From the NCBI GenBank assembly GCA_032622095.1, contig CP136063.1:13743814-13807813 (forward strand): DNA of 64,000 nt, in the 5' to 3' direction. The position numbers and the translations under genes are program-made. Origin of the DNA: Siphonodentalium dalli (taxonomy: Eukaryota > Mollusca > Scaphopoda > Gadilida > Siphonodentaliidae). Shown piece by piece: positions 49,437 through 60,774 of this stretch. The stretch's first letter is position 1; each line of letters opens with the position of its first letter. The notes under the pieces are model-generated. The model saw nothing but the letters and a program-made list of their open reading frames with translations, ran no database searches and had not been told where the DNA came from.

Positions 49437-50815
49437 TTAACCCTTTCCGGTGGTGTCCATGTAGGTTATTAATTTCAACTCTACTGTTTTTCTTGCTCTC
49501 ATTCGTTTCAATCCTCCTCGGAGAACTCGGACCTCGAGATCTTCCACTGAATGGTGAGAAGAATTAAAATGTTCTCCCACGGGCACGAATATATTTTCTG
49601 ATGGTATGTCATGCCGGTGTCCATTCATGCGGCCTCTGAGGGTTTGGCCCGTCTCTCCGATGTAGAAAAGCCCGGGACACTGTCTGAACGTCAGAGCATA
49701 AACAATACTTTGTCACAGAAGAGCACGTTGCACAATTCCATACTCCACACGGGTATGTTCCGTTTTGTTGGTTGTTATGCAAGTTCTGTGCTCTAACTAG
49801 GCTCTTTCGGAGGTTGTCGATATGACATTAGTGGCAATTCGGGGAAACTATCACGCAGTTTTGCATCATTTTGAAGCACACATGGTCCCTGGCGATAGTT
49901 TTTAGTTTTTGTAATTTTGGATGAAATGTGACTACCAGTGGTATTTTTGATGGAGTTTTCTGATGGTTGTCGTCGGAATTATACTTAAGTAGTTCCACCC
50001 TCCACTTGACAACTGCTTTTTTATCTCTCTGTTTACAACATCCCAGGTTGACGAAGTTCTGCTGAAGGTGCCCGATTTGTTTGTCCCGCGTTTTCGAGTC
50101 ACTGCATATCCTATTATAACGTAGCGCTTGGCTGCATATGACGGACGATTTAGTGTGATCGGAGTGGAAACTCTTCGGGTTCAGGTAAGTAAATTTGTCC
50201 GTAGGTTTACGATACACTTTCGTGTTGATGTGGCGGTCTACAATGCTGACAGTAACATCCAAGAAGTTGACAGACTGTTTAGAATGCTCCATTTTAAGGT
50301 TTATATCAGGGTGTTGGTCATTAAATGCCGCGTGGAATTCCTTCAGTCTATCTTCGCCATGTTCCCAAGTGAAGAAAATATCGTCTATGAACCTGTAGTA
50401 GTTCGATGGCTTGAGGTCCGATGACTGAAGAAAAGTAGTTTCTAGATTGTCCATGAATATATTAGCGAATTGAGGAGCTATATGCGTACCCATGGCTGTT
50501 CCCTTAATTTGAACGAAATTATCGCCGTTATACTGGAAATTGTTGTGTGTAAGAACAAGCTCGGATAGTTTTAGTATGACTTCCACTGGGAGAGAAGAGC
50601 CGATGGTTGTCCTTTCAATCGCACTTGTGATAGCAGCTATCCCGTTCCTGGTAGGAATATTTGAATATAATGCTTCTATGTCCGTAGTTACAAGAATGGT
50701 CCCTTTCTCAACCGCATCTATACTTGCCAACTTGTTGAGAAAGTCTGTTGTGTCTTTAAGATACATTTGTAGCTTTTAGTAGATTTAACAATCGGTAGAA
50801 GTTCCCTCCCAGTAA
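49437..50815 (-). pseudogene. Penelope-like element: RT plus GIY-YIG endonuclease, 5'-truncated
   Basis: RT part (50766-49828): 'YLKDTTDFLNKL', 'LVTTDIEALYSNIPTRNGI' (motif A), 'KGTAMGTHIAPQFANIFM', 'YYRFIDDIFFTW' (catalytic DD), 'VNFLDVTV', 'YRKPTDKFTYL', 'SQALRYNRICS'. These are diagnostic for Penelope-like RTs. A TAA (49830-49828) then interrupts the frame, which continues with 'NLRKSLVRAQNL' and a Cys-rich linker 'CGVWNCATC'. After a frameshift near 49720 comes the nuclease: 'IVYALTF' and 'YIGETGQTLRGRMNGHR', then 'GEHFNSSHHS', i.e. GIY, YIG and the catalytic Arg/His region. The 5' end stops near 50815 at a minisatellite. Inactive through truncation, stop and frameshift. Confidence 0.92.
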
Positions 50816-51440
50816 ACATTGCGGCACCAATTCGGTGCTGATCCGGCACCAGTAAAGGTACCAGTTTGGTACCGGATTTCCGGTGCCGATTTGGCATTGA
50901 AGTTGCACCCCGGTCATGCACCGGAAATGCACCAGTAAAGCGGTGGCACATTTTTTTCAGTGATTTACTAGTTTACTTAATATATCATATAGTGATGTAA
51001 AATCACCTAGTATATACTGTTGAATGAACACCGGGCTAGTGCTGTTTTGCCGGTACCATTTTGGTACCACAATAGTGGTACCATTTTGGTACCAAAATTG
51101 TGGTACCAATTTGGTACCAAAAGAGTGGTACCAAAATAGTAGTATCGATCCGATGATGGTATACTGGTGACACAGTGGCTTCATAAGATCAGCTGTATAT
51201 ATAGACGATCCTTTCAATGATATTCCAGTGCTAATTCAGGGTCCCAATATCGGTATCATTCCAATGATTGCATATCGGTGCCAAATCGGCACCGTAATAT
51301 CGGCATTGATCCGATGATGGTATATCGGTACCAGATCAGCATCGTCATATCAGTATCATTCCGATGGTGGTATATCAGTGCCGGATCAGCATCGCTATAT
51401 CAGTATCGTTCTGATGATGATAGGACGGTGCTAATGGAGC
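50816..51440. repeat. Minisatellite-like tract rich in GGTACC / GATGATGG units
   Basis: About 50815-51135 has 'ttggtacc' and 'ggtaccaaaa' units with GGTACC/GGTGCC palindromes. About 51255-51420 has a 50-bp tandem period ('ccgatgatggtatatcggta' type, at 51310 and 51360). Short frames are by-products. No gene. Confidence 0.7.
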
Positions 51441-52046
51441 TTTCCACAGAGGTCACGCTCACAGTGTAGTGCTGCCCAATGGCAATTTATTAGAATATAT
51501 TCGACCAATCAGATGCCGAGCCGGCCACAGACATTTTTTAAATTAAATATTTTAAACAAATAAAAACAATTTAAAATTTGTTTTTGAATTTTTTTAACAA
51601 GAAGTTTCAATCTAAAATCTAAAGAGAAAATTTTAAAATTAAATAAACAAAAAAATTTAATTAAACAAAAAAAAGTTTTATTAAAAAATTTAAACAAATT
51701 TTAAAGATTCAATCTATTAAAAAATTCAAAAATTCTAAAAAAAAATATTTTAAATTTTAAAAACAAATTATTAGTTTGTTTTTGTTCAACAGCAGATCAA
51801 AGTTCATTCTGAAAAAAATAAAAAAATAAATCTAAATAATTTTTTTTTAAATCAAACTGGTTAAAGATCAAATTTGCATGAATCATATACATGAGTCTGT
51901 TTCAGCTAGTTAACATAAGGGCAAGGGCTGATGTGTTCAGTTCGGAAGTCGATCTCGGGTAACAGACAATATTTATGTGGATAAAGTATTTTTACCAGTG
52001 GGCGGGACTACCGCTGTGGGTGAGGCCTCTGTGGAAAGCTCCATTC
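51434..52046. mobile_element. Possible ~610-bp element with 19-bp inverted termini and AT-rich core
   Basis: ATGGAGCTTTCCACAGAGG at 51434-51452 is exactly inverted at 52028-52046 (CCTCTGTGGAAAGCTCCAT), and similarity extends over about 30 bp inward. The interior 51520-51860 is almost pure A/T ('aaattt', 'aacaaa'). No ORF with motifs. No clear target-site duplication. Confidence 0.45.
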
Positions 52047-53130
52047 AGCGTAATATCATCATAAAACATTTTGGACACACCTTCTACCACACACTGGCTA
52101 TCGTATTCCACATGCAGCCTATACTACAGGGCGTATTTAGTCGGAAAATTTACATTTCATATTGACACCACTCGGCACCAGATTATTGGTGATCACGTGA
52201 CTAAACAAAATCTCGAACGCTGATATTAAATTTAAAACCCGTATAAATGTTCGTGTTTCTAATCATTATCCACCACATGTCTAATTATATAACCACATGC
52301 AGTGTGTTGGATAATATCAAGATGTTTACAGTATTATTTCCCAAATAAATTGCTGTCTATGCAGGGAAATGCGCTACACAATAGACCGCCATTGCACGAG
52401 CCATCAGTGTACGCCATGTACGATGAATTGTCCGTACCATGTTATCTTTGAAAGTTTTGATATGGGGTACCGACTAGTCGACGCACTAATCGTTTCAACA
52501 CTAACAAGTGCAGATATATTGCATGGGGGCTTCCATTGCTTGATAAAATATGAAATTGATATTCTTTATCTCAATGGAGAAATTAAATTTGGAGTCGAAA
52601 ACACAAGATGAGCATATAATATGTAAATTTTTTATATCAAGAATTTGGGGTGGGGGGGGGGGGGAATACCCAGGCCTGAGTATCTTCCCCCCACCCCAAA
52701 TTCTTACTCTATCAAATTTTGCTCATATAAAGTTAATTTCTCGCCATTTCATAACTATATAAAGCAAATTAAGCAATAAAATCATACGTTTAATTTTTGT
52801 CATATGTAGCCGCTGGGTGGGGGGGGGGAGATACTCAGGCCAGGATATTTCCCCCCCACCCCAAATTCTTTCTCTATTAAATTGTTCTCATATAAAGTTA
52901 ATTTCTCGCCATTTCATGACAATATAAAGCATAATGCTATTGTGTGAGGGGTTAAGTTAAACTTCAAAATAATGTTTTTTTATTATTATTTTTTTCGGCA
53001 TTTCTTACCATAATAATATAAAATAAGTGAGGGAAAAAAAATATATGAGTGGGGGGAAGATACCCAGCGGGGGGGGGGGAGATAAACTGTTACACCGGTA
53101 TTTGGAAACGAATGAAAGAATGAAGTACAT
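52047..53130. repeat. Tandem G-run/C-run repeat pairs, no gene
   Basis: Two ~170-bp units (about 52640-52805 and 52815-52925) each contain a poly-G tract, 'ggcc(t)gagtat/ccaggatat', a poly-C tract, 'accccaaattctt' and 'tcatataaagttaatttctc'. A further poly-G patch lies at 53050-53085. Each unit could fold G-run against C-run. 52047-52640 shows nothing. Confidence 0.6.
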
Positions 53131-53156
53131 GTAACTACTCATTAGCGAATACCCTG

Positions 53157-53323
53157 GGCGATTGCATTCTCTTATATATGTGAGTCTCCCAAACGGAGCC
53201 CTGAATATATAAGAGAATACACTGGTTTACAAGCTCAAGTAAAATAATCTTAGGCCAATGCATTCTCTTATATATGCAGGGCTCCATATGGGAGACTTGC
53301 ATATATAAGATAATGCATTGGCA
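53157..53323. repeat. Two hairpins of the CCAATGCATTCTCTTATATA family
   Basis: 53158-53213 and 53251-53323 are palindromes with the same arm sequence as those at 21.6-23.7 kb, but with loops 'gagtctcccaaacggagccc' and 'cagggctccatatgggagac', which are themselves inverted relative to each other. Confidence 0.7.
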
Positions 53324-53800
53324 CACGTTTTTTGCAAAATTTCAGAAGAAAACCAATACTGCCTTTCTAAGGGAGAGCTCTTCTTATTATTGACTTCTTC
53401 TCTCTCTTGATAAGTTCAACTGAAGTTGTCTCTGCTGCTGTGATCTGAATTGTCCTGAAATTATTAATATAAAAGCATGAATATCTCTGCCTCCAAGTTA
53501 TATTGTTTCCGAACCTACATCTACAACAAACTCACATCAGATTGGGCTCAGAATATTAATCAGTTGGTTTCTTCAACGACGAGGTGGCAGTTGGAAGGGG
53601 TTGGTGCTTTTCTTTCACTCATCATTGGAACATTTAAACATTTGGATTCTAGAATTCATTGACCGATGTAGTGTTGACTATAAATCGTTTGGAATTCTTA
53701 GATTATGTAGCTCAAATATAAAATTACAGTACATTCCAGTTAAATTTTCCGACCAATAATCTTCGGTGTAAAATGTATTGTGTACAGCTGCTGATCTCCG

Positions 53801-54385
53801 CATTTGTAACTTTAACGATAGAACTTGAAAACTTACAGGTTTGGAAATGTTCTAAGTCAAAATGGTTTCGGCATTAGCACATTTCCAACCCCTGAAATTT
53901 CCAAACGTTACTAGAATTACCATTTTTTCAGGTAAATGGTTTGAATTAACATATTTACATGAAACATTTAAACACAATGACAAAGAGTTGTTGAAGATGC
54001 GTTACAGCGTTGTAACTGAACGATAAACTTGGAAACTTACAGGTTTGGAAATGTTCTAAGTCAAAATGATTCGGCATTAGTACATTTCCAACCCCGGAAA
54101 TTTCCAAACGTTACTGGAATTACCATTTTTTTCAGGTAAATGGTTTGAATTAACATATTTACATGAAACATTTAAACACAATGAAAAAGAGTTGTTGAAG
54201 ATGCTTTACAGCATTTGTAACTTTAACGATAGAACTTGAAAACTTACAGGTTTGGAAATGTTCTAAGTCAAAATGATTCGGCATTAGTACATTTCCAAAC
54301 CCGGAAATTTCCAAACGTTACTAGAATTACCATTTTTTTCAGGTAAATGGTTTGAATTAACATATTTACATGAAACATTTAAATA
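53801..54385 (+). repeat. 205-bp tandem triplicate containing 'ttttttcag|gtaaat'
   Basis: Three units, starting near 53801, 54010 and 54211, share 'acttacaggtttggaaatgt', 'tttccaaacgttact', 'accattttttcaggtaaatg' and 'tatttacatgaaacattta' (periods 204 and 207). 'tttggaaatgt' near the start and 'acatttccaa/aatttccaaac' make each unit partly palindromic. No coding frame. Confidence 0.8.
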
Positions 54386-55980
54386 CATGGCAAGGGTATT
54401 CAAGGACAAGGATTTGAATTTCTTCCGCAATCCCGACATTTTCTGTTAACCAAGGCGTTGACATCTTCCAAATTAAAAGCTGACTTCATATATTCTGAAA
54501 AAAGAAAATTGAAATATTATTAACTTACATAAATTGTACTAATACTTTTGGAATGACTGTACTAAAATTAGACAGCAATAGTTCTCAACTTTTTCCTTTT
54601 TTCTTATATTATGGGATCACTCAGATCCAAGAGACACTACCCCCACCAGTGACAGCCCTGCCACTACTGCATGGAATATTTAAATGACAACACATGAGTG
54701 GGTTATGATCTCAGCTTTAATGAAATTATAAGCTTGTCCAGCAGATAGCCCATACGCATGGAAAACCAATTAAGCAGAGCCTTCGCTCTGACGAGAAGCC
54801 GAAGCAGAGAACGCTGAAGAAATACTGCTGTACAGCGCAGGCATGAGCATTGCCCGACGAGCTAAGGTACGATTCGGAGCCGGCGCCCAAGAATTGCTAT
54901 GAGGCGCCCTAAGCAATAAGCACACACGGCCACCAGGGAGAAGCCCAACGAGTGCGACGCAGGAATGGCAGTAGATTCAATATAAGATAGGAAATTTCCT
55001 ACTCCGCTGCCAACATTATGGTCAGTCCCCACATGACATACTACATTGCAACATGTGTGCGTCACCACTACATATAACCACAATATATTTCACCCAATTC
55101 CTGTGGTGTGCTGTCACAGAATCGGAAAATTTGGTGGTAGCAATGTTTCGACAATATTTACATTTAGCCAGACTAATGGTTAAATGAGGGTCTGTCTCAT
55201 CAGGTATGTAACCCCTCCATATATACATAAGTATACCACATGTTATGTGTCAGCGCAGAACACGTCGGCATGCAGTTATGATGCATACTTCAATTATGCC
55301 AAACTGTTTTTGCCAAGCTACACCTTTCTGGGGTGTCCGTACTCCATTATTTGCGAGTATGTCCGACGTTATAACCTGTGTATATCAGGATTTAGTTATT
55401 CAAGGGTGTATCACCCACTCAAATTATGTGCAATTTGCGAGTATGTCTCCGAAACCTGTGTATAGCAGGATTTAGTAAATCACGGGTGTATAGCCCAGTT
55501 CCATTTTGTGAGAATTTTCACACACTCCCGTGAATTGTTTGTTAGAGTTGATTTAATATCTAACTGGAACTCAGTTTTACGCATAGTCCCAACAAACAAG
55601 CTGGGTGGGGTTCACGCCTCTCACTGATATAATTGATCACCTTAACATAAAGAGAGCTTTGTTTCTTCCACTCATCAGCTGGATCAAGCCACTCGTTCAC
55701 GCTCTGTGGGGATGTTTTACGAGGTGCGGTCTGCCTTTTAAGTTTCAAGTCATTAAAATGGCATCGATAAACCCTGTCACGATCCGTGCCTCGATAGATT
55801 GAATACTGCCTGTATACACCAATTTGCTGATAAGTAGTCTCAGATTCCCACACATGTGAAATTTGGTTCGACTTTTAAAATTCCAATCTATCGATGTATG
55901 ATATAGAATTTCCTGGTTTGTGCTGTTATCCCAGTCGCAACTTCTGCCCACGTTCCACCTCGGTATAATGTGTATGTATG
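54386..55980. other. No confirmed gene; short tandem duplication at 55340-55480
   Basis: 'tttgcgagtatgtc...aacctgtgtata(t/g)caggatttagt' occurs twice (about 55349 and 55435). A GC-richer stretch at 54720-55000 has no ORF with motifs. On the minus strand 55560-55950 is expected to follow the retroelement fragment at 55981 and may hold unrecognisable remains of its 3' part. Confidence 0.45.
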
Positions 55981-56510
55981 CTAGACTCGTTTGATAGAGA
56001 TGATTTCTCCCAGATTTCGGCCCCTTTTATAAATAATGCTAGGTTTAGAGTCAGCAAAAACCGCCTTTAAACGGCTAGAATCAGAAATCATGTTCCAATA
56101 TTTTCCCAGTGTTCTTGATAAATTATTCGAACCTTTATGATATGTTGTCGTGAGCAAGACATTGTGTATGCCCTGTTTCGTACCCATTTCGTTCCTCGTC
56201 AGGTAGGAATTTCGATCTGTGAATTTAATATCAGCCATATATTGTTGAATTTCTGAGCCAGAGTATCCTCGTTTCCGTAGTTTTACCACAAATATATCCC
56301 TGATCAGTTCTGTCTCTTGCCGGAGCGTTCAGTCGGTGTATCACTGAAGCCACACGGGAATCCTCGCGGCGGCGGAGAGAAGTGGAGCTGTCATCAGAAC
56401 TGCTGCGTCGACGGGTCGACAAAGGAGACGCTGATGGTGACCTGGATCCATAGCGCGGAAACTTGGGGCGCGGAGAACCATCCTGTCGGCGACGATTCAA
56501 TAGTTTTGAA
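55981..56510 (-). pseudogene. Arg/Ser-rich segment followed by a Penelope-like RT 'thumb' fragment
   Basis: The first frame (about 56510-56290) is Arg/Ser-rich: 'PKFPRYGSRSPSASPLSTRR', 'RRREDSRVASVIHRL'. It then overlaps a second frame (+1) reading 'ELIRDIFVVKLRKRGYSGSE', 'LLTTTYHKGSNNLSRTLGKYW', 'SIIYKRGRNLGEIIS'. The latter resembles the region after the catalytic RT core in Penelope-like elements (KRGY..., .TYNP...i...hW.iL, yRR..nL...l). No GIY-YIG block is readable downstream. Alternatively the Arg/Ser-rich part is the last exon of the small-exon gene upstream ('cgacag' then 'gat' would be a phase-0 acceptor). Confidence moderate for the RT-like part, low for the rest. Confidence 0.45.
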
Positions 56511-56824
56511 TTTTTGATTGTGAAATATACTCAACAATCACCGACAGACTATAGTGGTCTGTGTGGATTTACCATTGATTTGATTTTAATAAAATTTAGT
56601 CATGAATTTAGTAATGAATTGAGCTTCTATTTATAAGACTCATTTCTCTAACACATTTCTGTTACGAGCGTTTACACTATCATGAGATAAGAATAATACT
56701 GTCAATAACTTGCATACTCTTTACTGTGTTGATTTACCATTTATTTGATTTTAATATAATTTAGTCATGGCCCTGGTCTATATATTAGCCATTGCGATCA
56801 TTTCATAATATACGCACAACTTAC

Positions 56825-56878
56825 CGGGTTCAAACAAGTCTCGACAGGTACTCTATTATCGTCCGTTTCCATGGAGAC
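56825..56878 (-). CDS. Exon g, hybrid of exons d and e
   Basis: 54 bp (18 codons), phase 0-0. Acceptor 'tgcaatttag', donor 'cccg' then 'gtaagt'. Encodes 'VSMETDDNRVPVETCLNP': the first part follows exon d (ETDENRV), the last part follows exon e (TCLNP). This looks like unequal recombination between duplicated exons. Confidence 0.45.
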
Positions 56879-57063
56879 CTAAATTGCAAAGAATAAAAAC
56901 ACTTAATAAACACGATCCGCAATTGTATATATATATATATACCATGACTCTCTGAGCATCGACAATACAAAAGTGTCCATTTATTATTATTTCTCTACCA
57001 ATTTTCTGTCGTAAGCATTCGAAAACTATAATAATATTCATTTAATTACAATAATGCATTGTA

Positions 57064-57480
57064 ATATTGAATATATATATGGATGTTTGCACAACAATGC
57101 AATACACTTTATTAATGAGTTGTAGGAAGTGATTACCAATTTATTTGTCACAAAACCATCAATACCATGAAGTAAAACGATCCCAGCACCTTAATATGGT
57201 TTTAATGTGTTTTTTAGTTGCTCTATTACCGATGATAATGATATAACTTACACGACGAACTGAGTTGGACACCGACCGCTCTGGCACTGTCTTTGTCCTG
57301 AGAGGCACTACTCCATTTTCGTTCGTTTCTTTTATTGCAAAGAATAAAAACACTTAATAAACATGATCACGCAATACAAACATTTATCATTATTTATCCA
57401 CCAATTTTCTGTTATGAGCATTTGAAAACTATAATAAATATTCATTTAATTACAATAAAGAATTGAGCTTCCATTTATAA
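57064..57480. repeat. Intron/exon segment duplicated at 58437-58860 (period ~1355 bp)
   Basis: 'tgtttgcacaacaatgcaat' through 'gatcccagcaccttaatatg', exon d/f and 'caaagaataaaaacacttaa' to 'gcatttgaaaactataataa' occur in both places. A further partial copy of the last part lies at 56880-57050. These tandem duplications made the duplicated exons. Confidence 0.8.
57252..57333 (-). pseudogene. Damaged duplicate of exon d
   Basis: Encodes 'ETNENGVVPLRTKTVPERSV' and 'SNSVRR' with the same GTAAGT donor, but the acceptor region has lost 'ttaggtct' relative to exon d. The only AG left ('caataaaag') would put the exon in a different phase, so it is probably skipped. Confidence 0.45.
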
Positions 57481-57594
57481 GACTTATTTCTCTAACAAAT
57501 TTCTGTTACGAGCGTTTACACTATCACGAGATAAGAATACTAATGGTCTATATATTATAGCCATTGAGATCATTTCATAATACGCACAACTTAC

Positions 57595-57624
57595 CGGGTT
57601 CAAACAAGTACTTTCAAACGATAC
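57595..57624 (-). CDS. Exon e, 10-codon micro-exon
   Basis: 30 bp, phase 0-0. Acceptor 'ctattttcag', donor 'cccg' then 'gtaagt'. Encodes 'VSFESTCLNP'. The last residues 'TCLNP' recur in exon g. Confidence 0.4.
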
Positions 57625-57819
57625 CTGAAAATAGACGACGAAAGTTCAAAATAAAATTAAATAACTATATGAACTCTCCAAATACACGTTGAAGGATGTC
57701 AAAGACATATTAATTACGTCATTCTAAAGCATATAGTTGTCTATCTAACTTAATTGTTTTGACTGCAAATGAAGGTCACATGTGTCTATAAATATATATA
57801 TACTAGCTGGTGGAATTGT

Positions 57820-58310
57820 CCATTTTGAACGTCAAGGTCAGGTGGGGTCACAATTTGACCCGTCCAAAACACTGCCCCAACAAAAGTACCCGTCGCAATC
57901 CATCCGGTTTTACCCGATTTGACCTTGAATTAATCATTTTGAAGGTCAAGGTCAGGTCGGGGTTACGATTTGACCAGTCCAGAACACACAGCGGACAAAA
58001 GTAACCCTATGTATCGAATTTCATCGAAATCCCATAAAAATTCGCGATTTCAAGGTCCAGGTCATGTCGCACGGGCAAATGAATAGGCTTATGACACTAC
58101 CCATACGAAAGTATCCCTAGACACAAATTTCATCGAAATCCCGTGATACTCGGACGTTTGACCTTGAAATGACCCGATTTCACCGCGCACGGCCAAAATA
58201 ATAGGCCCGGCCGAAAGTACCCCCACATACTAAGTTTCATCGAAATCGGCTTGGCCGTTACGAGTCCATCGCGAACGCACAGACAGACGGACAGGTTTCC
58301 CAAAATATAT
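57820..58310 (+). repeat. Tandem ~135-bp repeat ending in 'acagacagacggacag'
   Basis: Three to four diverged units contain 'aaggtcaggt(c/g)', 'caaaagtacccg', 'atttcatcgaaatcc' and 'gatttgaccttgaa'. The last unit ends 'catcgaaatcggcttggccg', 'cgcacagacagacggacag'. A dispersed repeat class lying in an intron of the small-exon gene. No gene. Confidence 0.7.
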
Positions 58311-58605
58311 AATAGATATATACATATATCAATTAATATATTCAAGATGAAGGTTGTATACTAAATAATTAGGTTTTGATTCAGCTATACAGGGTTTGTA
58401 TATGTTGTTGTCGTATATAGCTATATATATATATATATGTTTGCACAACAATGCAATGCACTTTATTAATGAGTTGTAGGAAGTGATTACCAATTTATTT
58501 GTCACAAAACCATCAATACCATGAAGTAAAACGATCCCAGCACCTTAATATGGTTTTAATGTGTTTTTTAGTTGCTCTATTACCGATGATAATATTATAA
58601 CTTAC

Positions 58606-58692
58606 ACGACGAACTGAGTTGGACACCGACCGCTCTGGCACTGTCTTTGTCCTGACAGGTACTACTCTATTTTCGTCCGTTTCTTTTAAGAC
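58606..58692 (-). CDS. Exon d of the unrecognised small-exon gene
   Basis: 87 bp (29 codons), phase 0-0. Acceptor 'tgcaatttag', donor 'cgtcgt' then 'gtaagt'. Encodes 'KETDENRVVPVRTKTVPERS' and 'VSNSVRR'. Its surroundings are duplicated 1,355 bp away at 57064-57340. Confidence 0.5.
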
Positions 58693-58940
58693 CTAAATTG
58701 CAAAGAATAAAAACACTTAATAAACACAATCACGCAATTGTATATATACTAGGACTCTCTGAACATCGACAATACAAACATGTCCATTTATTATTATTTC
58801 TCTACCAATTTTCTGTTACGAGCATTTGAAAACTATAATAATATTCATTTAATTTGTGCATATTACATAACTTATTATTTGGACACATTCTTCTTACGAC
58901 CAACTTCCTGCGTCCTTGCAGAGTGAACAAATTTACAAAC

Positions 58941-59218
58941 CTGGCGTGCAGCTCCTTTTTTTTTGAAGTATTCGGTTGGACTTGGTGTTACATCGGCATG
59001 GTCACCGGCGTCTGGTGTCTTATTTATTGTAGCTGCGTGACCATGGTCATTCTCTCCCTCGTACACGTAGTCGTTGTCCAACCGCCTTTTTGGGGTTCTT
59101 TTTTTCGGATTTTCGTACGGAAGTTTTCCAAGAAGGTACTCTTGGAGCACATCATCCATCAATTTTTTTTTCATTTCTTCGGTGTTTTGTTTCACCAGGT
59201 CTGTTATCAGGGATTTAT
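58941..59218 (-). CDS. Exon c, Lys-rich, of the unrecognised small-exon gene
   Basis: 278 bp, starting in phase 1 after 'gaatttcacag' and ending in phase 0 at 'cgccag' then 'gtttgt'. Encodes an amphipathic start ('SLITDLVKQNTEEMKKKLMD'), a basic cluster 'KKRTPKRRL' that could be a nuclear localisation signal, an acidic/polar stretch ('VYEGENDHGH') and a Lys-rich end. Without splicing the frame would run to a TAA at 58877-58875. Confidence 0.5.
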
Positions 59219-59279
59219 CTGTGAAATTCAATATTTCATTATCATAGTTATTTTAACTAAATGTTTACTGACATGTGAA

Positions 59280-60030
59280 ACATCTTAGTATTTTAAAAAC
59301 ACGGGGGGGGGGGGGGGTATCCTTCATAGTCCCATTGGGACAGTCACACTTCTAGTTTAAATTAATTTTTTTGAAAAACTAATACCAAATGACAGTTTCC
59401 TCTGGTTATTGCTGTTATATAGCGGCAGAGTGCTGTGGAATGTTTTCAATTTTATTGCATGAATAATGAATATCTGTTCCCCATAATGCTCATGGTCTAG
59501 CTATCACCGTACGAAAGGCCATCATAATTGGACAACGAAACCCACTGCTTGTAAATAAACAAGAGGTACGCTATCACGTGGCATATGCCCCCGACGGCGG
59601 CAAGACGGATTATGTTTTGACTTAACGGTGGATATCTGTTATGCTGGTCCATTACTAGCCCTATCTCCAAATAACTGCTCAAATCTACCATGATCTCTTA
59701 TCTGACATTTGTCCATTGAAACCCTGTTAGCTGTTAAATTAATTTTTATGACAACATGGGAGCGGTCTATTTCACCCCACGATTGATTTCACCCAGTACA
59801 GTTACTACCATGATACATCTGCCACAGCCAGAATAAAACTTTGCCACATACAACTCTGCGGGTGTGTTGTGTGTTCACATTTCACTCTTGCAATACAGAG
59901 AATATTTCAATTCAATTTAACGTGTAAATATTAACATGTTATCACCGAAAATCAAGCAACGTGGACAGGGGGGGGGGGGGGGGGTAGTAAAAATATTTCA
60001 GGAAGTATGTCTTTTTTGGCATCTGAATTT
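59280..60030. other. Intron with poly-G runs
   Basis: Poly-G tracts near 59303 and 59970; otherwise no coding signal. Lies between exons b2 and c of the proposed gene. Confidence 0.5.
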
Positions 60031-60174
60031 TCGGGGACCCACCACCCCCAAACCTGCAAAAAAAAAATTTGTTTAATGGGAGTTGGTAATTGGTCTAAAG
60101 GGAATTGGTCTTTTGGGAATTTGGCTAGTGAGCAGTAATCACGCTTATATACACATAACAATATTTGTACATAC

Positions 60175-60243
60175 ATCTTATTATCTGTTGAATCTGTTCA
60201 CCAATAGTATCAACGTAATGGCAACACATGGTGTCAAAAGGAT
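60175..60243 (-). CDS. Exon b2, duplicate of b1
   Basis: 69 bp, phase 1-1. Acceptor 'tttcttgcag', donor 'agat' then 'gtatgt'. Differs from b1 by three substitutions within 6 bp, changing three adjacent residues (Arg-His-Phe to His-Tyr-Val). If b1, b2 and c are spliced in order the frame stays open. Confidence 0.5.
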
Positions 60244-60774
60244 CTGCAAGAAATAATAAAGAGATGTCTAAAATCTTTATTACGGAATGAAATAACATTT
60301 TTTTTATGCCAACTAATATATTTATACACTCATAAAACTAATATTACAAAATATTATTCCAGGCAACCAATTTAATATATGTGTCCGCCCTATTTTGTAG
60401 TCACCGTAACGAATGATACTTGTTTGGTCCACCAACTAATAATATTAGTTGTCTATGAGAGAGGGAGAGACTTTAACAGCCACCGACTTGCTGTCAATCC
60501 CTTACGAATCACTTATAAATTAATATTATTGAACATATTAATTGTATTACTTGTGTATATTATTTTTAGATTCAAAATTGTTTACACTAAGCAACCCCGC
60601 GGACGTGGACCGGGGGGGGGGGTCTCCGATTCGGGGACCCACCACCCCCAAACCTGCAAAAAAAAAATTTGTTTAATGGGAGTTGGTAATTGGTCTAAAG
60701 GGAATTGGTCTTTTGGGAATTTGGCTAGTGAGCAGTAATCACGCTTATATACACATAACAATATTTGTACATAC

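Noticed and set aside
55560-55980. GIY-YIG domain following the RT-thumb-like fragment
   Set aside because: A weak 'YTGSIQSIEAR' string is seen in one frame, but no GIY pair, spacing or catalytic Arg/Glu context could be confirmed.
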